The notes below the pieces were generated by a model, which saw only the letters and a list, made by a program, of their open reading frames with translations, did not search any database and was not told the DNA's origin. From NCBI RefSeq assembly GCF_004363295.1, contig NZ_SNYQ01000005.1, forward strand, positions 62,001 through 126,000: a stretch of DNA of 64,000 nt, written 5' to 3'. Below, one piece after another: positions 37,213-46,570 of the stretch. The position numbers and the translations under genes are program-made. Within the stretch, counting starts at the first letter, position 1. The number at the start of each line of letters is the position of its first letter. Source of the DNA: Mesocricetibacter intestinalis (GTDB taxonomy: Bacteria > Pseudomonadota > Gammaproteobacteria > Enterobacterales > Pasteurellaceae).

Positions 37213-37775
37213 GAGTTTTAAATCAATATATGGCAGTGAAATTTATGGAATACAATATAGACGTATACGAAATTGATGAAACCAATAAATATCGTTTTGC
37301 TCTTGGTAGTTTATCAGAGAAAACTTTATTTGTTTTTGGTGTAAATCCAAGTACAGCAGATGACAAAAAACCTGATAACACAATTAAAAAGGTGATGGGG
37401 TTTGCAGAAAAGAATGGATATAAAAGTTTTATGATGCTTAATTTATATCCACAAAGAGCTACTAACCCCAATAAATTATCAAATGAAATAGATAGAATGA
37501 TGATGAATAAAAATCTCGAAGTTATTTTGCACCTTCTATCTTTAAAAAAAGAAGCTGATATTTTATTGGCTTGGGGTGGATTGATATTTTCCCGTTCATA
37601 TTTGCCTTTATGTTTGAAAGAAATTTACCAGTCCATTAAAGATTATTCGTTAAATTTTTATAGGATTGGTGATTTTTTAAAATCTGGACAGCCACGACAT
37701 CCTTTGTATGCAGGATATAAACAAGAGTTTCAAGTAGTAGATATGGATAAATATTTGCAGGAATTTAACATCTGA
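37209..37775 (+). CDS. DUF1643 protein embedded in the cas operon
   Basis: Up to 188 residues; a GTG start at 37209 overlaps the cas4 stop, and an ATG at 37230 is an alternative. All DUF1643 landmarks are present: GVNPSTADDKKPDNTIKKVMGFA, MMLNLYPQRATNP and GQPRHPLYAGY. Function of the family is unknown. The gene is AT-rich (16 G/C of 60 at 37501-37560), in sharp contrast to cas4. Its stop overlaps the cas1 ATG by one base (TGATG), so it is cotranscribed and coupled with cas1. It has no place in a standard type I-C operon. It could be a passenger, a defence accessory or an adaptation factor. Confidence 0.85.
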   Translation: MRVLNQYMAVKFMEYNIDVYEIDETNKYRFALGSLSEKTLFVFGVNPSTADDKKPDNTIKKVMGFAEKNGYKSFMMLNLYPQRATNPNKLSNEIDRMMMNKNLEVILHLLSLKKEADILLAWGGLIFSRSYLPLCLKEIYQSIKDYSLNFYRIGDFLKSGQPRHPLYAGYKQEFQVVDMDKYLQEFNI

Positions 37776-38788
37776 TGCGCAAACTGCAAAATACGCTGTA
37801 TATCACCACGCAGGGCAGTTATCTGCATAAGGAGCGGGAAACGCTGGTGGTGGAGCAGGATAAGAAGAAAGTGGCGCAGTTGCCGGTGCATTCCATCGGG
37901 CATATTTTTTGTTTCGGCAATGTGCTGGTGTCGCCGTTTTTGATGGGGTTTTGTGGCGAAAACAATGTGAATCTGGCATTTTTTAGCGAAAACGGACATT
38001 TTTTAGGGCGGTTGCAGGGGCGGCAAAGCGGTAATGTTTTATTACGACGGGCACAGTATAAACAATCTGAACAAAATCCCATGCCTATTGCGCGCAATAT
38101 TATTGCTGCCAAAATTCAAGCGTCTAAACGAGTTCTACAGCGGCAAATCCGCAATTATGGCGATAATCAGGCTATTCAATCGGCAATCAAAGCATTAAAT
38201 AGTTCATTAATTCAGCTTAAGCGGGCGGATAATTTGGAACGGGTTCGAGGTATTGAAGGTGATGCGGCGGCACGTTATTTTGCTGTGTTTGGGCTGTTAA
38301 TAAAAGAGAGTAGCGGTTTTCGGTTTGACGGCCGTAACCGCCGCCCGCCAAGAGATGGTGTTAACGCATTGTTATCGTTTTTATATAGCATTTTGGGCAA
38401 AGACATCAGTGGCGCACTGCAAGGCGTGGGTTTGGACCCGCAAGTGGGGTTTCTACACGCCGATCGCCCAGGGCGCGATAGTCTTGCTCAGGATATTCTG
38501 GAAGAATTTCGTGCCTGGTGGGCGGATAGAATGGTGTTATCCCTAATAAACCGAGGGCAAATTAAACCTCAGGATTTTACTTTTGAAGCGGGCGGCGCCG
38601 TAAATATGAAAGAGGATGTACGCAAATTACTGTTCCGAACCTTACAAGAGAAAAAGCAGGAAAAAGTCCGTCATCCGTTTTTAGATGAAGAAGTAGAAAT
38701 AGGCTTATTGCCCTATATTCAAGCAATGTTGCTAGCACGGCATTTGCGAGGGGACTTAGCGGAATATCCGCCATTTTTGATGCGCTAA
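37775..38788 (+). CDS. cas1: Cas1 integrase (type I-C)
   Basis: 337 residues. N-terminal beta domain (LYITTQGSYLHKERETLVV), then the helical catalytic domain with RGIEGDAAARYF (catalytic Glu), DPQVGFLHADRPGRDSLAQDILEEFR (catalytic His and Asp) and the metal site nearby. With Cas2 it integrates new spacers next to the leader. No Neisseria uptake sequence was found in this gene. Translation is coupled to the DUF1643 gene before it. A Pasteurellaceae uptake signal (38794) lies just after the stop. Confidence 0.96.
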   Translation: MRKLQNTLYITTQGSYLHKERETLVVEQDKKKVAQLPVHSIGHIFCFGNVLVSPFLMGFCGENNVNLAFFSENGHFLGRLQGRQSGNVLLRRAQYKQSEQNPMPIARNIIAAKIQASKRVLQRQIRNYGDNQAIQSAIKALNSSLIQLKRADNLERVRGIEGDAAARYFAVFGLLIKESSGFRFDGRNRRPPRDGVNALLSFLYSILGKDISGALQGVGLDPQVGFLHADRPGRDSLAQDILEEFRAWWADRMVLSLINRGQIKPQDFTFEAGGAVNMKEDVRKLLFRTLQEKKQEKVRHPFLDEEVEIGLLPYIQAMLLARHLRGDLAEYPPFLMR

Positions 38789-38836
38789 GGCTAAAGTGCG
38801 GTCTAAATTTTTATATTTTTTAAGGAGTAAGCCCCG

Positions 38837-39130
38837 ATGCTAATGTTGATTACCTATGACGTATCCTCTACAAGCGAAGGTGCCGAACGTCGCCTGCGAC
38901 AAATCGCTAAACATTGTTTGGATTATGGTATACGTGCACAATATTCTGTTTTTGAATGTGATGTTACGCCTGATCAATGGGTGGTATTAAAAGATAAATT
39001 GTTAAAGACCTATGATCCCGATTGCGACAGCTTACGTTTCTATCATTTGGGTAGCAAATGGCGTAGTAAAGTGGAACATCACGGAGCAAAACCCGCAGTG
39101 GATATATTTAAAGATATATTGATTTTGTAA
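38837..39130 (+). CDS. cas2: Cas2 (type I-C)
   Basis: 97 residues, ferredoxin-like fold. It begins MLMLITYDVSSTSEGAERRLRQIAKHCLDYGIRAQYSVFEC, with the conserved Asp in the first strand. It bridges two Cas1 dimers in the adaptation complex. AAGGAG lies 9 bases before the ATG at 38837. A 48-base gap from cas1 carries the uptake signal AAGTGCGGT. Confidence 0.96.
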   Translation: MLMLITYDVSSTSEGAERRLRQIAKHCLDYGIRAQYSVFECDVTPDQWVVLKDKLLKTYDPDCDSLRFYHLGSKWRSKVEHHGAKPAVDIFKDILIL

Positions 39131-39320
39131 ATCGCTAACCTATGGTTATCATTAAAAAGCCGGTAGGTTAGCGATGGTAAAAAGTTCTTTAACAATCAGG
39201 ATATTATAAAAATTTAGTATAGTAATATGCCTATGCTATACTGCTTATCACTTCCTATATTTAGGGTTAGCGAATCAGGGGCGATAAAGCCTGATAGCAT
39301 AAGGCTTTAAAATATAGGGA
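39131..39320 (+). promoter_or_regulatory. CRISPR leader
   Basis: AT-rich, 190 bases between cas2 and the first repeat. A perfect 12-bp inverted repeat ATCGCTAACCTA (39131-39142) / TAGGTTAGCGAT (39164-39175) starts at the cas2 stop. A third partial copy, GGTTAGCGA, follows near 39265. A second inverted pair is AGTATAG (39216-39222) / CTATACT (39236-39242). The repeat strand ends in TTGAAAC on the plus strand and the conserved repeats are at this end, so this is the leader side. Confidence 0.75.
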
Positions 39321-40737
39321 GCAGCCGCCTTCGGGCGGCTGTGTGTTGAAACAGCTGCGTAAGTAATAGCACGACACAATCCATTTGCAGCCGCCTTCGG
39401 GCGGCTGTGTGTTGAAACAGCCTCGAAATGAGCGGAAAGCTGATGGTGGAGGCAGCCGCCTTCGGGCGGCTGTGTGTTGAAACCTCCGAATATTAAAACC
39501 CAACTGGCGATGATGTTGCAGCCGCCTTCGGGCGGCTGTGTGTTGAAACGTCATTAGTCATATCTTTGCAACTGGATTTATTGACGCAGCCGCCTTCGGG
39601 CGGCTGTGTGTTGAAACACATCTGAGCGGGTCAGTGCACGGTAGCTATTTAGCAGCCGCCTTCGGGCGGCTGTGTGTTGAAACTGATAAAAGAATTAAAT
39701 CTGAAATTGATGGTTTGCAGCCGCCTTCGGGCGGCTGTGTGTTGAAACGGATAACCGCGGCTTTGAGGCGGATATGTTAGAGTGCAGCCGCCTTCGGGCG
39801 GCTGTGTGTTGAAACATCTTCATCTTCAAAGACTTCTTCTTGAATTTCTCGCAGCCGCCTTCGGGCGGCTGTGTGTTGAAACACTCACAAAATAAGCACA
39901 CAGCGCATTACGACTGGCAGCTGCCTTCGTGCAGCTATGTGTTGAAACACTATTTCGGCTCATAGATAATGCGCATCGGAAAGCAGCTGCCTTCGCGCAG
40001 CTGTGTGTTGAAACGCAAAGAACAGAAAAAAATGCTCCATTTTTGCAATAGCAGCTGCCTTCGCGCAGCTGTGTGTTGAAACAAGCCCTCCTACCGGAAA
40101 TTTGTCAGGGGGAAGGCAGCTGCCTTCGCGCAGCTGTGTGTTGAAACCCGGACGATGAGACTTACATTGAGGCAAAAAAAGCAGCTGCCTTCGCGCAGCT
40201 GTGTGTTGAAACTGGTGGAGTTGATTTGATTGTAGGTGTCAACGATGCAGCTGCCTTCGCGCAGCTGTGTGTTGAAACCATGTATCCCTGGTAAACTGGC
40301 CTACGCCAATCGGCAGCCGCCTTCGGGCGGCTGTGTGTTGAAACTCGTTCTATTCGTTCATACATCTTACGGGCAAGGCAGCTGCCTTCGGGCGGCTGTG
40401 TGTTGAAACTGCCGCTATTTCCGCATCGATTAAATCTTGCGTGCAGCTGCCTTCGCGTAGCTGTGTGTTGAAACACCCCGTGCATCGAGCAATAAGGCGA
40501 CCAACTCACGCAGTTGCCTTCGCGCAGATGTGTGTTGAAACTGTAGTGGGTAAGCCAACCATTGCTCAAACCATGCAGCTGCCTTTGCGCAGCTGTGTGT
40601 TGAAACCTGGTCGCAATTAAGCAAAGAGATTCATGCTGCGCAGCTGCCTTCGGGCGGCTGTGTGTTGAAACTGGTTGTCGGTTTAGGCGTGCGTTATATG
40701 CTTGGGCAGCCGCCTTCGCGCAGCTGTGTATTGAAAC
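39321..40737 (+). CRISPR. type I-C CRISPR array, 22 repeats and 21 spacers
   Basis: 32-base repeats start at 39321, 39387, 39452, 39518, 39586, 39652, 39717, 39784, 39851, 39917, 39983, 40051, 40116, 40181, 40247, 40313, 40378, 40443, 40510, 40575, 40640 and 40706. Spacers are 33-36 bases. Repeats 1-9 are identical: arms CAGCCGCC / GGCGGCTG around a TTCG loop, then TGTGTTGAAAC. Repeats 11-15 form a second family with arms CAGCTGC / GCAGCTG. Repeat 16 is the first type. Repeats 17 and 21 join a second-family left arm to a first-family right arm, and 22 the reverse. Repeats 10, 18, 19 and 20 carry single changes. Degeneration at the far end supports leader-proximal growth. No spacer visibly matches another part of this window. 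Confidence 0.98.
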
Positions 40738-40947
40738 AAGTGTTTTGCAAATTTAAGGGCTACTGAGTATAAACCAAACCTTAACCTCGCCGCTTATTTA
40801 TAACCCCTTATACGTTGTTATGCCTTTTTCGCTTAAATTAAAATAAAGCGGAATTTGTAATAGTTAAAAATCATAAATTTTTGACCGCACTTTGGTTGAA
40901 AGCGCGTTATAATTCAGAGGTGATTTCTAAGCAGACAGGAGTAAGCG
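40738..40947. other. spacer between the CRISPR array and selD
   Basis: No gene. It contains a reverse uptake signal (40884-40892) shortly before selD. The ribosome site GACAGGAG precedes the selD ATG. Confidence 0.6.
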
Positions 40948-42030
40948 ATGTCCGATGTAAATAATCTTCAGAAAGCATTAAATGACACGGTGGCGGATAC
41001 GGTGCGGTTGACACAGTATAGCCACGGTGCCGGTTGCGGCTGTAAAATTTCGCCGAAGGTACTGGAACGGATTCTGCATACGGAAATGGAAAAATTTGCC
41101 GATCCCCATTTGCTGGTGGGTAACGAAACCAAAGATGATGCGGCGGTTTATGATATAGGTCAGGGAATCGGGATTATCAGCACCACCGATTTTTTTATGC
41201 CGATCGTGGACGATCCCTTTGATTTCGGGCGTATTGCGGCAACAAATGCGATCAGCGATATTTTTGCTATGGGTGGTAAACCCATTATGGCGATTGCGAT
41301 TTTAGGTTTTCCGATTAAATTGTTGCCGCCGGAAGTGGCGCAGCGTATTGTGGACGGCGGTCGCTTTGCCTGTCAGCAGGCGGGAATATCCCTTGCCGGC
41401 GGACATTCCATCGATGCGCCGGAACCGATTTTCGGGTTGGCGGTAACAGGTATTATCAGCACCGATAAAGTGAAGAAAAATGCTTCTGCGCAGGCGGGTT
41501 GTAAGCTGTATCTGACCAAACCTTTAGGAATCGGGGTATTAACCACGGCGGAAAAACAGGGTAAATTAAAAGCGGAACATCGCGGTTTGGCGACTGAAAC
41601 CATGTGTCAAATGAACAGCATAGGTACGGCATTTGCCGAGATTGAGGGCGTAACGGCGATGACCGATGTTACGGGCTTCGGTTTATTAGGACATTTAAGC
41701 GAAATTTGCGAAGGCTCAGATTTAATCGCTGAGGTTTATTTTGATAAAATAAAAACCCTGGACGGCGTACTGTACTATATTGAAAAGGGCTGTCAGCCGG
41801 GCGGAACCAAGCGTAATTTCGATAGCTACGGTCATAAAATCGCTCCGCTGACCGATCTTCAGAAAGCGGTACTTTGCGATCCGCAAACTTCCGGCGGCTT
41901 ACTAATTGCGGTAACGGCGGAGGGCGAAGCTCAGGTGATGCAAACCGCGCAAAATGCCGGAATTCAGCTGTATGAAGTGGGGGCGTTGCGGCAAAAAACG
42001 GATGAAGATTATCTGATCCGAGTGATTTAA
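40948..42030 (+). CDS. selD: selenide, water dikinase
   Basis: 360 residues. It makes selenophosphate from selenide and ATP for selenocysteine and selenouridine synthesis. The active-site loop reads [10 protein letters not shown] with an ordinary Cys codon (TGC, near residue 30) where Haemophilus influenzae SelD has selenocysteine (TGA). The AIR-synthetase-type motifs are present: [48 protein letters not shown] and [13 protein letters not shown] terminator follows at 42045. Confidence 0.96.
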   Translation: MSDVNNLQKALNDTVADTVRLTQYSHGAGCGCKISPKVLERILHTEMEKFADPHLLVGNETKDDAAVYDIGQGIGIISTTDFFMPIVDDPFDFGRIAATNAISDIFAMGGKPIMAIAILGFPIKLLPPEVAQRIVDGGRFACQQAGISLAGGHSIDAPEPIFGLAVTGIISTDKVKKNASAQAGCKLYLTKPLGIGVLTTAEKQGKLKAEHRGLATETMCQMNSIGTAFAEIEGVTAMTDVTGFGLLGHLSEICEGSDLIAEVYFDKIKTLDGVLYYIEKGCQPGGTKRNFDSYGHKIAPLTDLQKAVLCDPQTSGGLLIAVTAEGEAQVMQTAQNAGIQLYEVGALRQKTDEDYLIRVI

Positions 42031-42044
42031 GGACTAACGAACCT

Positions 42045-42071
42045 CGCCCCGTTTAATAGCGGGGCGTTTTT
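42045..42071 (+). terminator. terminator after selD
   Basis: CGCCCCG (42045-42051) / CGGGGCG (42060-42066), eight-base loop, then five T. Confidence 0.9.
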
Positions 42072-42114
42072 GATCTATGATTTTTATTTTTAATACGGAA
42101 CCACTGAGAAAAGT

Positions 42115-42175
42115 GGGGCGACGCTGAGAAATCTTATCGCCCCTTACTGAAAAATTTCGATTTCTATGCTAGAAT
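42115..42175 (+). promoter_or_regulatory. hairpin and promoter before ribH
   Basis: GGGGCGA (42115-42121) / TCGCCCC (42137-42143) forms a stem without a T tract. A -10 TAGAAT (42170-42175) follows, with an upstream TG (extended -10). I see no FMN riboswitch fold here. Confidence 0.4.
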
Positions 42176-42214
42176 TGCCGCCCGATTATTCCGTTTATTT
42201 TGATAGGAAAAAAT

Positions 42215-42688
42215 ATGAAAGTATTAGAAGGCGTATTAGCCGCACCGAATGCAAGAATTGCCGTTGTTGTGGCGCGTTTTAACAGTTTTATTAATGACAG
42301 TCTGGTGGACGGCGCTATTGATGCGTTGAAACGGGTCGGTCAGGTGAAAGATGAAAATATTACCCTGGTACGAGTACCGGGCGCTTATGAATTACCTTTA
42401 GCGGTACGTCGTTTGGCGGACAGCAAGCAATATGATGCGATCGTCGCTTTGGGCACCGTTATTCGCGGCGGTACGGCGCATTTTGAATATGTCGCCGGCG
42501 AAGCGAGCAGCGGTTTGGGCCAGGTAGCGATGCAGGCCGAAATTCCGGTGGCATTCGGCGTACTCACCACCGAAAATATTGAACAGGCGATTGAACGTGC
42601 CGGTACCAAAGCGGGTAATAAAGGGGCCGAAGCCGCTTTAGTCGCTCTGGAAATGGTAAATTTGCTGGCACAGATTAAATCGGCTTAA
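42215..42688 (+). CDS. ribH: 6,7-dimethyl-8-ribityllumazine synthase
   Basis: 157 residues from [41 protein letters not shown] and [29 protein letters not shown] carry the substrate-binding and catalytic His region. It is the penultimate enzyme of riboflavin synthesis and forms a 60-mer in many bacteria. AGGAAA precedes the ATG at 42215. Followed after 12 bases by nusB, the classic ribH-nusB pair. Confidence 0.97.
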   Translation: MKVLEGVLAAPNARIAVVVARFNSFINDSLVDGAIDALKRVGQVKDENITLVRVPGAYELPLAVRRLADSKQYDAIVALGTVIRGGTAHFEYVAGEASSGLGQVAMQAEIPVAFGVLTTENIEQAIERAGTKAGNKGAEAALVALEMVNLLAQIKSA

Positions 42689-42700
42689 TAGTGGTAGTCT

Positions 42701-43138
42701 ATGACAGAACAAGTAAAAAAAGTAAAAAGAACCTCTTCGCGTCGACGGGCGAGAGAATGCGCGGTACAGGCATTGTATTCCTGGTATATATCTAAAAATC
42801 CGGTGGAAATGGTTGAATTGGCCTTTATTACCGATCAGGATATGGAAGGGGTGGATATGGCGTATTTCCGCAAACTTTTCCGTCAGACCGCGGAGCATGC
42901 GGAAGATATCGATGGAACCATGGCGTCTTTTCTCGACCGCAGCACCGATGAGCTGGATCCTATTGAACGGGCTATTCTGCGCCTGGCTACCTATGAACTG
43001 AAATATGAAGCCGATGTGCCTTATAAAGTGGTGATTAACGAAGCCATTGAAGTGGCCAAAACCTTTGGTGCGGAAGAAAGCCACAAATATATTAACGGTG
43101 TGCTGGATAAAATCGCACCGGCCTTATCCCGTAAGTAA
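42701..43138 (+). CDS. nusB: transcription antitermination factor NusB
   Basis: 145 residues, all-helical. [20 protein letters not shown] at the N-terminus binds boxA RNA with Nus[55 protein letters not shown] is the strongly conserved C-terminal half. It promotes rRNA operon antitermination. Part of ribH-nusB-thiL-pgpA. Confidence 0.98.
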   Translation: MTEQVKKVKRTSSRRRARECAVQALYSWYISKNPVEMVELAFITDQDMEGVDMAYFRKLFRQTAEHAEDIDGTMASFLDRSTDELDPIERAILRLATYELKYEADVPYKVVINEAIEVAKTFGAEESHKYINGVLDKIAPALSRK

Positions 43139-43153
43139 GGAACGGTGAAGGCT

Positions 43154-44152
43154 ATGAGTGAGGGCGAATTTGATTTAATCCGGCGTTATTTTTCGACGGC
43201 CGGCAAGGCTTCCCGAGCGGAAGTTATTCTTTCCATCGGCGATGACTGCGCCCTCACCAAACTCCAACCCCATCAAACCTTGGCGATTACCACCGATACC
43301 ATGGTGGAAAATTCCCATTTCTATCCCGATATAGCTCCCTATGATCTCGCCTATAAAGCGGTAGCCACCAATTTAAGCGATCTTGCTGCAATGGGTGCCG
43401 AGCCGGCTTGGATTTCTCTGGCGCTCACTTTGCCGAGGGTCGATTCCTCTTGGTTGAGCGAGTTTAGTCGCGGCTTATTCGATATTCTTGATCGTTATAA
43501 TGTCGCCCTAATCGGCGGCGATACCACTCAGGGTAAACTGACAACGGTAACCATTACCGCTCAGGGGATTTTAAATCAGGATTATGCTTTGCGTCGCGAT
43601 CAGGCTCAGGTCGGAGATTTCATTTATGTATCCGGTACTCTGGGGGACGGGTTAGCGGGATTCCATCTTTTGCGCGCCATGCAGCAGGGGGAAAAAAGGG
43701 CACTTGATTCCGACCGGGATTTTTTAATTCGACGCAATTTTCACCCTCAACCTCGGGTTGAACTGGGCCTCTGCCTGGCACGGCATCGGTTGGCAAATGC
43801 CGCTATTGATTTATCCGATGGATTAGGCGGTGATCTCGGTCATATTTTGGCTCGTAGCAGAGTAAGCGCAGAAATTGATTTGGATCAGTTGCCGCTGTCC
43901 GAGCCTTTGTTGCGCCTATACGGACGCGAACAGGCGGAATTACTGGGCATACAGGGCGGCGAGGATTACGAACTCTGCTTTACCGTATCTCCTTCTCGAC
44001 AAGCGGAATTGGATCGGCATCTGGCGCAATTACAGGTGCCTTATCGCCGTATCGGTCGTATCCTGCCGGCCCATTCATCACCAGAAATTACTTTTATACG
44101 TGGTGGTAAAAGGCTTGATATAGAAGTTACCGGGTTCGAACATTTCAAATAG
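43154..44152 (+). CDS. thiL: thiamine-monophosphate kinase
   Basis: 332 residues. It phosphorylates thiamine phosphate to thiamine diphosphate. SIGDDCALTKL, ATNLSDLAAMGAEPAWISLALTLP, GGDTTQGKLTTVTITAQG, AIDLSDGLGGDLGHI and QGGEDYELCFTV are the family's ATP- and Mg-binding motifs. The ATG at 43154 gives MSEGEFDLIRRYF, matching the E. coli start MACGEF; a GTG at 43145 is an alternative. Confidence 0.96.
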   Translation: MSEGEFDLIRRYFSTAGKASRAEVILSIGDDCALTKLQPHQTLAITTDTMVENSHFYPDIAPYDLAYKAVATNLSDLAAMGAEPAWISLALTLPRVDSSWLSEFSRGLFDILDRYNVALIGGDTTQGKLTTVTITAQGILNQDYALRRDQAQVGDFIYVSGTLGDGLAGFHLLRAMQQGEKRALDSDRDFLIRRNFHPQPRVELGLCLARHRLANAAIDLSDGLGGDLGHILARSRVSAEIDLDQLPLSEPLLRLYGREQAELLGIQGGEDYELCFTVSPSRQAELDRHLAQLQVPYRRIGRILPAHSSPEITFIRGGKRLDIEVTGFEHFK

Positions 44153-44161
44153 GACATAATT

Positions 44162-44659
44162 ATGACTGATCATCAGAATCCGTTGCGCCGACTGAGCTTG
44201 CGCAATCCCGTGCATTTTCTTGCTCTGGGATTGGGCTCGGGGCTGATTTCTCCGGCACCGGGAACTTGGGGCAGTCTGGCCGGCTTGGTGATCGGCGCTT
44301 TATTACTGTCCTGTCTGGGGCAAAATCTATTCCTGATTTTGACCGCACTTTGTTTTGTGCTGGGTTGTTATCTCTGTCAGAAAACCGCCGATGATATGGG
44401 CGTACATGATCATGGGGCGATTGTTTGGGACGAGTTCGTCGGTATCTTTCTGGTACTCAGTGCCTTGCCCGAGCTTAGCCCTTTATGGTTGGCACTCGGC
44501 TTTATTCTGTTTCGTTTATTTGATATTACCAAGCCTTATCCGATTCGCTATTTCGACCGTAAATTAAGAAGCGGCTTCGGGATTATGATTGATGACCTAT
44601 TAGCGGCCTGCTTCAGCATTGTCCCGATCGTAATTTTGCGCCTGCTGATTAGCGCCTGA
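44162..44659 (+). CDS. pgpA: phosphatidylglycerophosphatase A
   Basis: 165 residues with hydrophobic segments. HFLALGLGSGLISPAPGTWGSLAGL and ADDMGVHDHGAIVWDEFVGIFL (acidic metal-binding motif) and FDITKPYPIRYFDRKLRSGFGIMIDDLLA identify PgpA. It makes phosphatidylglycerol at the inner membrane. Follows thiL by nine bases as in E. coli. An uptake signal is inside the coding region (44342). Confidence 0.96.
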   Translation: MTDHQNPLRRLSLRNPVHFLALGLGSGLISPAPGTWGSLAGLVIGALLLSCLGQNLFLILTALCFVLGCYLCQKTADDMGVHDHGAIVWDEFVGIFLVLSALPELSPLWLALGFILFRLFDITKPYPIRYFDRKLRSGFGIMIDDLLAACFSIVPIVILRLLISA

Positions 44660-44683
44660 GGTTCCTATGTTTAAGAAGGTTCT

Positions 44684-45316
44684 ATGTTTAATCTGATTAT
44701 TCTTCATTTTTTCGGTTTGGTAACTCCCGGCCCGGACTTTTTCTACGTAAGCCGTATGGCTGCGAGTAATTCGCGTCGCAATGCCGTTTGCGGGATTATC
44801 GGTATTACGCTGGGCGTCGCTTTCTGGGCGGCGGCGGCAATGTTGGGTTTAGCCCTTCTGTTCGCAACCACCCCTCTACTGCACGGCATCATTATGCTGC
44901 TCGGCGGCGGCTACCTTGCTTATTTAGGTCTTTCCGTATTAAGGAGTCGGAATACCACTACATTGGAGCAGCTTTCCGAGGGCGATTTAAATCGTACAAG
45001 CAGCATCCGCAAGGAAATTCTAAAAGGCTTGTTGGTGAATTTATCCAATGCTAAGGCGATTATTTATTTTGCCAGTGTAATGTCCTTGGTATTGGTGAAT
45101 ATCAGCGGACTCTGGCAGATACTGACGGCATTTTTAATTATCGTAACGGAAACCTTTGTTTATTTTTATTTAATCTCGGTTTTCTTTTCGCGCCCTTTTG
45201 CCAAACGCTTTTATTTACGTTATAACCGCTATATTGATATTGCCGCAGGTGTGATTTTTCTGCTTTTCGGCCTGTTTTTGGCCTATAGCGGTGTAATTGA
45301 AATATTTAATCGATAA
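44684..45316 (+). CDS. LysE/RhtB-family amino acid exporter
   Basis: 210 residues, six membrane segments. ILHFFGLVTPGPDFFYVSRMAASNSRRNAVCGIIGITLG is the LysE-family signature with the TPGPD motif, and GGGYLAYLGLSVLRS follows. RhtC/RhtB-type members export threonine or homoserine; the substrate here is unproven. AAGAAGG lies five bases before the ATG. It follows pgpA by 24 bases and is probably in the same transcript, and dapB follows. Confidence 0.88.
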   Translation: MFNLIILHFFGLVTPGPDFFYVSRMAASNSRRNAVCGIIGITLGVAFWAAAAMLGLALLFATTPLLHGIIMLLGGGYLAYLGLSVLRSRNTTTLEQLSEGDLNRTSSIRKEILKGLLVNLSNAKAIIYFASVMSLVLVNISGLWQILTAFLIIVTETFVYFYLISVFFSRPFAKRFYLRYNRYIDIAAGVIFLLFGLFLAYSGVIEIFNR

Positions 45317-46147
<831 letters not shown>

Positions 46148-46160
46148 GATCGTTGAATAT

Positions 46161-46194
46161 AACCGCCGCCGCGTCTTTTAAGGCGCGGTTTTTT
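46161..46194 (+). terminator. terminator after dapB
   Basis: CCGCG ... CGCGG stem in AACCGCCGCCGCG / GCGCGGTT, ending in TTTTTT. Confidence 0.7.
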
Positions 46195-46242
46195 ATGGGC
46201 ATAATAGACAAAGCTGTGGGAATTCCGCCCCTTGCGCCGCCT

Positions 46243-46500
46243 TTAGAGATCGATTTCCAGATCGCTTTCTAAGCGGCAGCAGCAAGGCAGAATTTCATCT
46301 TCCTGTAAAAAAGCCAGGGGCGGCTGCGGGTAGGATACCCGGCCTTTTTTCAGCCTGACCCGACAGGAACCGCAATAGCCGCTGCGGCATTGATATTCAT
46401 GCTGAATCCCCTGACGTTCTAAATTTTCCAGTAGTGAAAGATCCGCAGGGTTTTCAATGATCCGCCGGCTGCGGATTAAATGCACGAGATAAATCTTCAT
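46243..46500 (-). CDS. yfaE: 2Fe-2S ferredoxin YfaE (ribonucleotide reductase maintenance)
   Basis: 85 residues from MKIYLVHLIRSRRIIENP. Plant-type ferredoxin with CRSGYCGSC (C-x4-C-x2-C) and a fourth cysteine in the unusual LPCCCRL near the end. YfaE restores the diferric-tyrosyl radical cofactor of NrdB in E. coli. It follows nrdB on the minus strand, the same order as E. coli nrdA-nrdB-yfaE. A longer frame to 46545 overlaps an uptake signal pair and is rejected. Confidence 0.92.
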   Translation of the reverse strand: MKIYLVHLIRSRRIIENPADLSLLENLERQGIQHEYQCRSGYCGSCRVRLKKGRVSYPQPPLAFLQEDEILPCCCRLESDLEIDL

Positions 46501-46520
46501 TAAAAAAGTCGCTAAAAAAT

Positions 46521-46554
46521 AACCGCACTTTTGGGAATAAATCAAAGTGCGGTG
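46521..46554 (-). terminator. paired uptake signals between nrdB and yfaE
   Basis: ACCGCACTT (46522-46530) and AAGTGCGGT (46545-46553) are inverted copies that form a stem, followed on the minus strand by TTATTTTTT. It can act as a terminator or attenuator for nrdB, lowering yfaE expression. Confidence 0.6.
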
Positions 46555-46570
46555 GTTTTTAGGCGGATTT

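Noticed and set aside
39267-40624. Several minus-strand open frames of 64-135 codons across the CRISPR array (proteins with repeated FNTQPPEGG-like or STHSRPKAAA motifs)
   Set aside because: They are translations of the 32-base CRISPR repeats and spacers. The periodic motif is the repeat itself, not a protein.
39353-40705. Self-targeting spacers
   Set aside because: I compared spacers by eye with the genes in this window and saw no match. A full genome search would be needed to exclude them elsewhere.
42079-42214. FMN riboswitch before ribH
   Set aside because: The region has a simple stem (GGGGCGA/TCGCCCC) but none of the conserved RFN element segments, and is too short.
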